Below, piece after piece: positions 28,345 through 35,335 of a DNA stretch of 64,000 nt (within the stretch, counting starts at the first letter, position 1; each line of letters starts with the position of its first letter). Below the pieces are notes generated by a model that worked only from the letters and a program-made list of their open reading frames with translations, was not told where the DNA came from and ran no database searches. This DNA comes from Chryseobacterium rhizosphaerae (lineage in GTDB: Bacteria; Bacteroidota; Bacteroidia; Flavobacteriales; Weeksellaceae): contig NZ_QNUF01000006.1 in NCBI RefSeq assembly GCF_003385455.1, positions 169,876 through 233,875 of the forward strand. Direction: 5' to 3'. Both the position numbers and the translations under genes were made by a program.

Positions 28345-29651
28345 TGAGTGGAACATTTCAAATACGAGGAGGAAAAAGATTGCAGGGTGAAATAACTCCA
28401 CAAGGAGCTAAAAATGAAGCTCTTCAAATTTTATGTGCAGTTCTGTTAACTGATGAGGAGGTTACTATTAAAAATATCCCGGATATCCATGATGTCAACA
28501 GATTAATTGAAATCCTGGGCGACTTTGGGGTAAAAATCACTAAAAACGGACATGGAGATTATACGTTCAAGGCCGACAAAGTAAATTTCGATTATATAAA
28601 ATCCAACGAGTTCAAAAAAGATGGTGCTAAACTGCGTGGTTCTATCATGCTTATGGGGCCGATGCTGGCTCGTTATGGAGAAGCGTATATGCCTACTCCG
28701 GGGGGTGATAAGATCGGGAGAAGAAGATTGGATACCCACTTCCAGGGATTGGTAGAGCTTGGTGCAGAATTTAATTATGATGAAGAAGAATATTTTTATT
28801 CTTTAAAAGCTACTGAACTTAGAGGAAAATTCATCCTGTTGGAAGAAGCTTCCGTAACCGGAACGGCTAATATCGTAATGGCTGCCGTACTGGCAAAAGG
28901 GAAAACAAGAATCTATAATGCTGCTTGTGAACCTTATCTTCAGCAATTGTGTAAAATGCTGAACAGAATGGGTGCAAATATTTCAGGAATTGGCTCTAAC
29001 CTTCTTACCATTGAAGGGGTTGATTATCTGAGAGGAACTGAGCATACGATGCTTCCGGATATGGTAGAAATCGGATCATGGATAGGTCTTGCTGCAATGA
29101 CAAAATCTGAAATCACCATTAAAAATGTAAACTGGAACCAATTAGGGGTTATCCCGAATACATTCAGAAAACTGGGAATTCAGCTTGAGCAAAGTGGTGA
29201 TGACATTTATATTCCTGCTCAGGAACATTATAAGATCCAGAAATTCATCGACGGTTCTATTCTTACCATTTCAGATGCACCATGGCCAGGGTTTACTCCG
29301 GATTTATTGTCTATTATCCTGGTAGTAGCTACTCAGGCTAAAGGAAGTATTTTGGTACACCAGAAGATGTTTGAATCCAGATTATTCTTTGTTGATAAAT
29401 TAATCGATATGGGTGCTCAGATCATTTTATGTGATCCACACAGAGCTACCGTAATCGGATTGAACCAGGAAGCTCCGTTAAGAGGAACCACAATGGTTTC
29501 TCCGGATATCAGAGCCGGAAATGCACTTTTAATTGCAGCACTTTCTGCAGAAGGAAAATCAATTATCCACAATATCGAGCAAATCGACAGAGGATATGAA
29601 AATATCGATGGAAGACTAAAAGCTATTGGGGCTGATATCGAAAGAATATAA
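28344..29651 (+). CDS. murA: UDP-N-acetylglucosamine 1-carboxyvinyltransferase MurA (Asp at the active-site Cys position)
   Basis: 435 residues. Adds enolpyruvate from PEP to UDP-GlcNAc, the first committed step of peptidoglycan synthesis. Substrate residues Lys23-Asn24 (GAKNEAL) and the C-terminal Arg cluster are kept. The active-site loop reads PTPGGDKIGRRRLDTH: Asp122 sits where E. coli MurA has Cys115, the residue alkylated by fosfomycin. Asp variants are active and fosfomycin-insensitive in other bacteria. Coupled to the DUF4290 gene upstream and ended by a strong terminator. Confidence 0.97.
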   Translation: MSGTFQIRGGKRLQGEITPQGAKNEALQILCAVLLTDEEVTIKNIPDIHDVNRLIEILGDFGVKITKNGHGDYTFKADKVNFDYIKSNEFKKDGAKLRGSIMLMGPMLARYGEAYMPTPGGDKIGRRRLDTHFQGLVELGAEFNYDEEEYFYSLKATELRGKFILLEEASVTGTANIVMAAVLAKGKTRIYNAACEPYLQQLCKMLNRMGANISGIGSNLLTIEGVDYLRGTEHTMLPDMVEIGSWIGLAAMTKSEITIKNVNWNQLGVIPNTFRKLGIQLEQSGDDIYIPAQEHYKIQKFIDGSILTISDAPWPGFTPDLLSIILVVATQAKGSILVHQKMFESRLFFVDKLIDMGAQIILCDPHRATVIGLNQEAPLRGTTMVSPDIRAGNALLIAALSAEGKSIIHNIEQIDRGYENIDGRLKAIGADIERI

Positions 29652-29669
29652 AATTATTTTTATTACTAT

Positions 29670-29697
29670 AGAGCGTTCAGAGTGATCTGAGCGCTCT
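29670..29697 (+). terminator. Terminator after murA
   Basis: Stem AGAGCGTTCAG / CTGAGCGCTCT (one G-T pair) followed by a T-run, 18 nt past the murA stop codon. Confidence 0.85.
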
Positions 29698-29829
29698 TTT
29701 CTTTGTTTACAGGGTTCAGGGTCTGGATGAAAATTTTGCGGTAAAAGTAATTGTTGCCGGCTGTTCCCCATCAGATCTTCGGTTTGTGATCTCCAGTAAT
29801 TATAAAGGAAATCTTAGCTTTTACATAAA

Positions 29830-29857
29830 AAAGTGCCCGATTAAAACCGGACACTTT
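29830..29857 (-). terminator. Terminator after the NIL-domain gene
   Basis: Stem AAAGTGCCCG / CGGACACTTT, T-run on the minus strand, about 27 nt past the stop codon at 29885. Confidence 0.8.
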
Positions 29858-29884
29858 GAGTAATTAAAACTATATGAATCTCCC

Positions 29885-30238
29885 TTAAGAATATTTCCGG
29901 CAGAGATACTCTACCGTTGTACTCAAAAGTTTATTTTTATTCAGATAGAACTCTAGGTTCTGATAATCTTCTGAATTGACATTAATATATAACTGTACTG
30001 TACCAAAACTGTATCCGTTCACATATTCCACATTAGCAGACAACACTCTATGACAAATGCCCAATTGATTATAAATGGTATTCATTAAATGTTCGAATTT
30101 CATTTTCCCATTTAACTCTATTTCCAGGATCAATTCTTTTTTAGGCAGGGTAATTTTGTTTTGCAAAACCTGCAGGCCAGGATTAGGTGTAATCATCACT
30201 AAACATTTTTGGTTAAACACTTTCAGATTGTATTGCAC
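29885..30238 (-). CDS. Stand-alone NIL-domain protein (MetN C-terminal-like)
   Basis: 117 residues. The region from about 35 to 110 (LILEIELNG...MNTIYNQLGICHRVLSANVEYVNGYSFGTVQLYI) matches the NIL domain, the ACT-like ligand-binding module found at the C-terminus of the methionine ABC-transporter ATPase MetN. No ATPase domain precedes it, so it is either a free-standing sensor or a truncated metN. The frame starts with GTG at 30238; an ATG at 30196 (MITPNPG) is an alternative. The promoter at 30284/30264 is covered by a large palindrome, so it is strongly regulated, plausibly by sulfur or methionine supply. Confidence 0.75.
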   Translation of the reverse strand: MQYNLKVFNQKCLVMITPNPGLQVLQNKITLPKKELILEIELNGKMKFEHLMNTIYNQLGICHRVLSANVEYVNGYSFGTVQLYINVNSEDYQNLEFYLNKNKLLSTTVEYLCRKYS

Positions 30239-30256
30239 TCTGCATTAAATCTGTGA

Positions 30257-30287
30257 CAAAAATATAAAAAAATATTAGTCTACCAAA
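30257..30287 (-). promoter_or_regulatory. Promoter of the NIL-domain gene
   Basis: On the minus strand TTTG (30287-30284), 19 nt, then TATTTTTG (30264-30257): a textbook flavobacterial -33/-7 pair. The -33 box lies in the centre of the palindrome 30268-30306. Confidence 0.65.
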
Positions 30288-30306
30288 TTAGTAGACTAAT
30301 ATTTTT
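30268..30306. promoter_or_regulatory. Palindrome with 16-bp arms, likely operator
   Basis: AAAAATATTAGTCTAC (30268-30283) and its exact complement (30291-30306) flank CAAATTA; the core CTACCAAATTAGTAG is itself nearly symmetric. It covers the -33 element and part of the spacer of the NIL-gene promoter, so binding there would block transcription. The separate terminator at 30322-30346 makes a terminator role less likely. Confidence 0.6.
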
Positions 30307-30321
30307 AAAACTTTAACAAAA

Positions 30322-30346
30322 AAAAGAAGCCATTATAGCTTCTTTT
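30322..30346 (-). terminator. Terminator after the NlpC/P60-like gene
   Basis: Stem AAAAGAAGC / GCTTCTTTT with T-run on the minus strand, 10 nt past the stop codon of the gene at 30356. Confidence 0.82.
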
Positions 30347-30355
30347 ACCTTTTTT

Positions 30356-31015
30356 TTATAATTCTTTTATTCTTTCCAGCTTATCTGAACCAGCCAATCC
30401 ATTGGGGTTACAACCAGGTTCTCCTTCCGGAACCTTAAGATTTTTCTTTTGATAAAATTCTTCCCAAAAAACATTTATTTTTCCTGTCTTAGGATCTATG
30501 AACGTCATGGGTTCCAATTTGAAAATATGGTTTTCTCTAAATGCCCTTTCAATAAAATCTGAACAATAATAGGAGTTTTCGTCCAGGATATAATTGAAAT
30601 TATAAGGTTTACCCAGCATTTGATTTGCTTGATCAACAGCTGATGGAATTGATTTCTGATATTCAGGCTTTAAACGGTATACCACGACTTTCTGGCCGTC
30701 TTCTTTCTGATCCTGAAGAAATTCTTTTAATTCCTGCTTTTGTGATCCTCCTTTTGGAGCTGCATGCAATACAAACAGCCTGTTTCCATTTTTTTCTAAA
30801 ATACCAATATGATCAAAAGAAGCAGCTTTCTGCTTTTGTGTCACATTGTTAATTGCTCCGGAAAGTCCGGTTTCTTTTGCCGTTACAAAAAGTAGGTCAC
30901 CGTTTTTAAGCTTTGATATTGGAGAAGCACTACAATTGACAAGCAGTACAATCAAAAAGAACAGGCTTCCTGCAAAGTTCATTTTTTTAAAAAAAGATAT
31001 ATTAAATCTTAGCAT
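30356..31015 (-). CDS. YiiX/YebB-like NlpC/P60-family cysteine hydrolase (lipoprotein)
   Basis: 219 residues. SPII-like signal with lipobox LLVNC. Permuted papain-type fold: catalytic His in ASFDHIGILE (about 76-84) and the nucleophile Cys in YYCSDFIERAF (about 155), with the GDLLF strand before. Relatives (YiiX/YebB) are predicted amidases or peptidases acting on cell wall or lipids. The GTG/ATG choice at the N-terminus is uncertain; starting at MNFAGSL (30982) gives a shorter, cleaner signal. Divergent from the response regulator gene. Confidence 0.83.
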   Translation of the reverse strand: MLRFNISFFKKMNFAGSLFFLIVLLVNCSASPISKLKNGDLLFVTAKETGLSGAINNVTQKQKAASFDHIGILEKNGNRLFVLHAAPKGGSQKQELKEFLQDQKEDGQKVVVYRLKPEYQKSIPSAVDQANQMLGKPYNFNYILDENSYYCSDFIERAFRENHIFKLEPMTFIDPKTGKINVFWEEFYQKKNLKVPEGEPGCNPNGLAGSDKLERIKEL

Positions 31016-31117
31016 TCTGATATTGTTTCGCCGCCAAAATTACAAAATAGAATTTATTACATTTGTAGGAAGTATTGATCTATTCTTCATATCAACCCAA
31101 ACATTCCCTATATTCCT

Positions 31118-31822
31118 ATGCCACATATTTTACTCGTTGAAGACGATGACAGACTTTCAAAATTGATGACCAAGGGACTTCAGGAAGCTGAGTTTGAAGT
31201 AACGGCAGCCTATGATGGAATAACGGGGCTTAAACTGGCATTACAAAAAGATTTTGATCTGATCATCACAGATATTGTCCTTCCTAAAAAAAACGGCCTT
31301 GAATTCTGTAATGAAATAAAGATTTTAAAACCCAATCTTCCGGTGGTAATGCTTACTGCTCTCGGAACGACGGACGATAAGCTGGAAGGGTTTGATGCCG
31401 GAGCTGATGACTACCTAACCAAGCCTTTTGAAATGCGGGAGCTGGTGGCCAGAATTAAAGTTCTTCTAAAACGTTTTTCACAACAGAGGCAGCAAAAAGT
31501 TTTTGTTCTTAAATATGAAGGCATTGAAATGAATCTGGAACAAAAAACAGTCAGCAGAGATCAGGTTCCCATAAAATTGACTCCAAAGGAATTTAATCTT
31601 TTGAAATTCATGCTGGAAAACTCTGAAAGGGTACTTTCCCGCGGTGAAATTGCGGAAAAAGTATGGGAAACCCATTTCGATACAGGAACCAACTTCATTG
31701 ACGTATACATCAATTATCTAAGAAAAAAAATTGATAAAGATTTTGAAATTAAGCTTATTCATACCAAAGCAGGTATGGGATTTATCTTAAAAAAAGATTA
31801 CGAAACGGGCATCATACATTAA
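31118..31822 (+). CDS. OmpR-family response regulator
   Basis: 234 residues. Receiver domain with acidic pocket EDDD (8-11), phospho-acceptor Asp52 (ITDIVLP), Thr80 and Lys102 (LTKPFEM). C-terminal winged helix with the KLTPKEFNLLKFMLEN...VLSRGEIAEKVW pattern. Partner kinase follows after 24 nt. A TACATTTG box at 31058-31065 is a candidate -7 element. The regulon is unknown; nearest targets (EamA, mgtC-mgtA) are not obviously linked. Confidence 0.93.
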   Translation: MPHILLVEDDDRLSKLMTKGLQEAEFEVTAAYDGITGLKLALQKDFDLIITDIVLPKKNGLEFCNEIKILKPNLPVVMLTALGTTDDKLEGFDAGADDYLTKPFEMRELVARIKVLLKRFSQQRQQKVFVLKYEGIEMNLEQKTVSRDQVPIKLTPKEFNLLKFMLENSERVLSRGEIAEKVWETHFDTGTNFIDVYINYLRKKIDKDFEIKLIHTKAGMGFILKKDYETGIIH

Positions 31823-31846
31823 CCAAAGTGAACTAAAAACAAACGG

Positions 31847-33214
31847 ATGAAAATAAGAACCAGGCTTACACTCCTTTTTACCCTAATCACGGCAATGCTT
31901 TTAGGGGTTTACAGCTTTTCTATTTATTATTCTTCCAAAGAAGCCAGAGAAAAATCTTTCTACAGCGAATTGCAAAACGAGGCTATTGCCAAAGCTGATT
32001 TGTTTTTCCAAAGCTCACTCCCGGAACAGGAAATGCATAAGCTGTACAAAAATAACAACAGAACACTTAACGAAGTTCAAGTCGCTATTTATGACTCTAA
32101 TCACCAGCTCATTTATCATGACGATGCAAAAGTTGATTACGTAAAGGAAACTCCGGCGATGCTCTCGCAGATATTTCAAAAGAAAAAAATCAACTTCTTT
32201 TTAAACAACTTACAGGTTATCGGGATGGTCTATCATCATTCCGGAAAATCCTATGCTGTAACCGCTGCTTCCTATGATAAGTATGGGTATGAATATCTCA
32301 CTCATCTTCTTACCATTAGTATTATCGCTTTCATCAGCATCCTGATCCTGATTTACCTGGCCGGCATATTCCTTTCTAAAAAAGCATTGAGCCCCCTGAG
32401 TGAAATGGTGAATCAAATTAAAAAAATTACTGCCGGAAAATTACAGCTGCGCTTAAAAACGACCGGAGAAAAAGATGAACTTAACGAGCTTGCCCAGAAT
32501 TTCAACGGAATGCTGAAGCGTCTGGAAAATTCTTTTGACTCTCAAAAACATTTTGTATCCAATATTTCACACGAACTCCGCACTCCATTATCCGCAATTA
32601 TCACTGAGCTGGAACTGGCTTCTGAAAAAGAACAAACCAAAGAAGAATACCGGCAGACCATCCGATATGCGTTGGAAGATGCACGGAATATGGCCAAACT
32701 GTCCAACAGTTTAATGGATCTTGCCAAAGCAAGCTATGATCCTAATGAAATCAGCTTTTCTGAAGTACGCCTTGATGAAATACTTCTGGAATCTTACACC
32801 AAAATAACAAGAGAAAATCCGGCGTATAAAGTTTCTTTGAATATAGAAAATGAGGTGGAAGAACATCAGCTGATCACACAGGGAAATGAATATCTGCTGC
32901 AGGTAGCTTTCAATAATCTTATTGACAATGCCTGTAAATATTCCCCTGAGCATATATGTTCAATAGATGTGATAGCCCATAAAAACACACTTTCAATCAG
33001 TTTTACCAATACCGGCATCATTATTTCCAGGGAAGATTTACAGCGTATTTTTGAACCCTTTTACAGAAGTGAAACCTCAAAAAAGGAAAAAGGCTATGGT
33101 ATCGGACTATTTCTGACAGAAAAAATCATTCATCTTCATCATGCAACAATTTCTGTAGCATCAGAGCATAATAAGACCATTTTTACAATACAGTTTGAAA
33201 TACCAGGATCCTAA
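31847..33214 (+). CDS. Sensor histidine kinase
   Basis: 455 residues. Two membrane segments (about 8-28 and 152-175) enclose a 120-residue periplasmic sensor; then HAMP (about 176-228), the phosphorylation site SNISHELRTPLS (His242) and an ATPase domain with NNLIDNACKY, the G1 DLQRIFEPFYR region and YGIGLFL. Pairs with the upstream regulator. The sensor domain has no motif I recognise. Converges on the EamA gene, 20 nt apart. Confidence 0.94.
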   Translation: MKIRTRLTLLFTLITAMLLGVYSFSIYYSSKEAREKSFYSELQNEAIAKADLFFQSSLPEQEMHKLYKNNNRTLNEVQVAIYDSNHQLIYHDDAKVDYVKETPAMLSQIFQKKKINFFLNNLQVIGMVYHHSGKSYAVTAASYDKYGYEYLTHLLTISIIAFISILILIYLAGIFLSKKALSPLSEMVNQIKKITAGKLQLRLKTTGEKDELNELAQNFNGMLKRLENSFDSQKHFVSNISHELRTPLSAIITELELASEKEQTKEEYRQTIRYALEDARNMAKLSNSLMDLAKASYDPNEISFSEVRLDEILLESYTKITRENPAYKVSLNIENEVEEHQLITQGNEYLLQVAFNNLIDNACKYSPEHICSIDVIAHKNTLSISFTNTGIIISREDLQRIFEPFYRSETSKKEKGYGIGLFLTEKIIHLHHATISVASEHNKTIFTIQFEIPGS

Positions 33215-33233
33215 TCATTTAACGATTTTCACA

Positions 33234-34079
33234 CTACTCCACTGAAGTTTTACTGAAAACAGTAGTTCCTATACTGGCTGCGATCACACAGGCAATGGAT
33301 ATCCACTGTAAAAAGGTTAAACTCTCGGATAGGAATAATAATCCCGAAAAAGCAGCAAATGCAGGCTCCAGGCTCATCAGAATACTAAAAGTTTTGGCCG
33401 GAAGTTTTTTAAGTGCCATCATTTCCAGAGAAAACGGTAGCGCACTGGATAAGATAGCAACTCCAAGTCCCTTTATAAAAAGGGTTGGTGTAAGATTGAA
33501 AACCGCGCCATCCCAAATGGTAAAAGGAATAATCACAAGACTTGCAAATAACATCCCGGTAGTAACAGCATCTTTTCCATCCATTATTTTAGCTACTTTT
33601 CCGCCCATTACAATATAACCTGCCCAAAACATCCCTGCCAGAAAGGCCAGTCCAAGCCCCAATAAATCTATATTGTTACTCTGCCAGGGCACGATAAGTA
33701 AAATCCCTACACAGGCCAATAATGCCCAGACAACATCCAGTAACTTACGCGACAGTGCGAGAGCCAGGAATAAAGGTCCGGCAAATTCTACCGTAACAGC
33801 CAGCCCTAGCGGAATTCGCTGAATAGCCATATAAAAAATAAGATTCATCGCCGCCAGTCCGATACCGTACAGAGCACAATATTTCCATTTTTGTTTCGTG
33901 AACTGCAAAAATTTTGGACGGTTAATCAAGGTGAGCAAAACAGCTGAGAGTACAATTCTTAAACTAACGGTACCAATAGCGCCGATTGCAGGAAAAAGCT
34001 GCTTGGCAATGGAAGCCCCACCCTGCACGCAGATTATTGCTAAAAGTGTAGCAGGTATAGCTACATTAGACTTTTTCAT
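33234..34079 (-). CDS. EamA-family (DMT) permease, RhtA-like
   Basis: 281 residues with ten predicted membrane helices in two EamA halves (GGASIAKQLFP start; TVEFAGPLFLAL; MSLEPAFAAFSGLLFLSE). The RhtA-like subgroup exports threonine or homoserine in E. coli, but the substrate is not readable here. The minus-strand leader of this gene contains a 73-nt element with a 9-bp closing stem and TPP-riboswitch-like blocks, 194 nt upstream of the start, so its expression may be metabolite-controlled. Confidence 0.87.
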   Translation of the reverse strand: MKKSNVAIPATLLAIICVQGGASIAKQLFPAIGAIGTVSLRIVLSAVLLTLINRPKFLQFTKQKWKYCALYGIGLAAMNLIFYMAIQRIPLGLAVTVEFAGPLFLALALSRKLLDVVWALLACVGILLIVPWQSNNIDLLGLGLAFLAGMFWAGYIVMGGKVAKIMDGKDAVTTGMLFASLVIIPFTIWDGAVFNLTPTLFIKGLGVAILSSALPFSLEMMALKKLPAKTFSILMSLEPAFAAFSGLLFLSESLTFLQWISIACVIAASIGTTVFSKTSVE

Positions 34080-34272
34080 TTCTAAAATTTATAACTTATA
34101 AAACAACTTTGGAAAGAATTTTCCGGGATTAGGCAAACTCTTATTTTATCATTATAAACCGGGAAATTCCGAATGCAAAATAGCTTGCCAGCAAATGTAT
34201 TGAAATTTTAGCGTTCAATATGGGTACAGTTTTTATTTATTAATAAGACTTAGTTAATGAATATTTCCTAAT

Positions 34273-34345
34273 TATGTTCTCCAAATCCTTTCAAGGTTTC
34301 CTACTATTCTATCCGGTTCAGATGATGATGTACGGTGAGAACATA
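34273..34345 (-). ncRNA. Candidate structured leader RNA, TPP-riboswitch-like in part
   Basis: TATGTTCTC and GAGAACATA form a perfect 9-bp closing stem around 55 nt. Read on the minus strand, the interior carries TGAACCGGATA followed by GTAGGAAACC, which match the 3' half of the TPP riboswitch as I remember it. The CTGAGA block of the 5' half is absent, and the hairpin normally formed there is truncated. Lies upstream of the EamA permease. Either a diverged or decayed thi-box or a different structured RNA. Confidence 0.35.
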
Positions 34346-34494
34346 GGTCTTTTTTTTAAATCCTATACACAATATCATTTGACACTTTCCGATGTATACA
34401 TTCATTTTCAAAGGTCATTTTCCTTCTGTTTTCTCTAATCATTTTCTAATAACATTCTAAAGCTTTTCTAACGGCTTCTCCCCAAAAGGAGGAA

Positions 34495-34502
34495 TACCTT
34501 TG
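34495..34502 (+). promoter_or_regulatory. Candidate -7 box of the mgtC-mgtA transcript
   Basis: TACCTTTG fits TAnnTTTG. No TTG/TTTG at -33, which could mean activator dependence. It would start the transcript near 34508, 13 nt before the leader ORF. Confidence 0.45.
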
Positions 34503-34520
34503 CAGCAAATAAAAACCACT

Positions 34521-34556
34521 ATGGATACCGATCCTTCCCATTATTACCATAACTAG
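34521..34556 (+). CDS. Putative leader peptide of mgtC-mgtA (MDTDPSHYYHN)
   Basis: Eleven codons plus TAG, immediately downstream of the predicted transcript start and 57 nt before mgtC. The opening Asp-Thr-Asp-Pro resembles the Glu-Pro-Asp-Pro start of the enterobacterial MgtL leader, whose translation becomes unstable at low magnesium and so switches on mgtA. The match is in position and N-terminal character, not in length or the remainder. Translation is unproven. Confidence 0.35.
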   Translation: MDTDPSHYYHN

Positions 34557-34613
34557 GCATTCAGCAATATATCTTTCTGTATATCGGCTGCTTGCCATAC
34601 AACAAAAAAGATT

Positions 34614-35312
34614 ATGAATACACTAGAATTTACCCTTCGTCTTTTCACAGCATTCCTCCTGGGTGCCGGCATTGGTTTCGAAAGACAGTGGCGTCAAAAA
34701 AGTGCAGGCCTCCGTACCAATACACTGGTATGCCTGGGCTCTGCGGCCTTTGTACTGCTTTCCATCAGAATCGGCGGTGATGCTACAGGCAGAATAGCTT
34801 CCTATATTGTGAGTGGTATAGGTTTTCTGGGAGGAGGTGTTATTATGAAAGACGGTCTTACCGTACGGGGACTCAACACTGCAGCTACTATCTGGTGTTC
34901 AGCTTCCGTAGGAGCCCTCAGCGCTATAGGACTTCCTTTTGAAGCAGCTATTACCAGCGGATTTATTATTCTCACACATGTCATTCTCCGCCCTTTAGGA
35001 GTAAAGCTTGGCAACAATATCAGCAGCAGAAATCATTATACCGAATATTTAATCAGTATCAAATGTAAAAGTGAGGTGGAAAACCACATCCGGATACAGC
35101 TTATGCAGTCTTTAAGCGGGAATGATAAAATATTACTGAAATCTCTCACCAGCGATGATAACTGCGTTCCTGAAAATGCCATCATTACAGCAGAAGTGCA
35201 CGCTTCTACTCCACAGGACAGTTTCATGGAAAAAATAACCAGCAGACTTACTATTGAAGATAAAGTCATCAGGGTAAGCTGGGAAATTATAGGTACTGAA
35301 ACTGATTTATAA
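34614..35312 (+). CDS. mgtC: MgtC/SapB-family protein
   Basis: 232 residues. Four to five N-terminal helices with the family motif GIGFERQWRQKSAGLRTNTLVCLGSAAFVLL in pieces (Arg24-Gln-Trp-Arg; AGLRTNTLV) and the GGVIMKDGLTVRGLNTAAT(I)WCSA block, then a soluble ACT-like C-terminal domain (about 145-232). MgtC supports growth in low magnesium and inhibits the F-ATPase in Salmonella. It lies 23 nt before mgtA, so the two form an operon. Confidence 0.9.
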   Translation: MNTLEFTLRLFTAFLLGAGIGFERQWRQKSAGLRTNTLVCLGSAAFVLLSIRIGGDATGRIASYIVSGIGFLGGGVIMKDGLTVRGLNTAATIWCSASVGALSAIGLPFEAAITSGFIILTHVILRPLGVKLGNNISSRNHYTEYLISIKCKSEVENHIRIQLMQSLSGNDKILLKSLTSDDNCVPENAIITAEVHASTPQDSFMEKITSRLTIEDKVIRVSWEIIGTETDL

Positions 35313-35335
35313 CATTTAACACCAACCCTGAAGCC

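Larger units (their letters stand above)
34080..34613. other. Regulatory intergenic region between the EamA gene and mgtC
   Basis: 534 bases between divergent genes. It contains the stem-closed element at 34273-34345 (minus-strand reading, EamA leader), a -7-like box at 34495-34502 (plus), an 11-codon leader ORF at 34521-34556 and a weak hairpin at 34562-34590. Nothing coding was seen in 34080-34270. Confidence 0.7.

Noticed and set aside
27607..28401. 264-codon minus-strand frame opposite the DUF4290 gene
   Set aside because: Antisense to a clear family protein; its apparent Val/Ile-rich membrane pattern is the mirror image of the Asn-rich tail codons.
29705..29878. Roughly 50-codon open frame on + after the murA terminator
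   Set aside because: No start codon, ends inside the terminator of the NIL-domain gene; probably chance.
34346..34520. Magnesium (M-box) riboswitch before mgtC
   Set aside because: No conserved M-box blocks or multi-stem layout; the only candidates there are the promoter box and the leader ORF.
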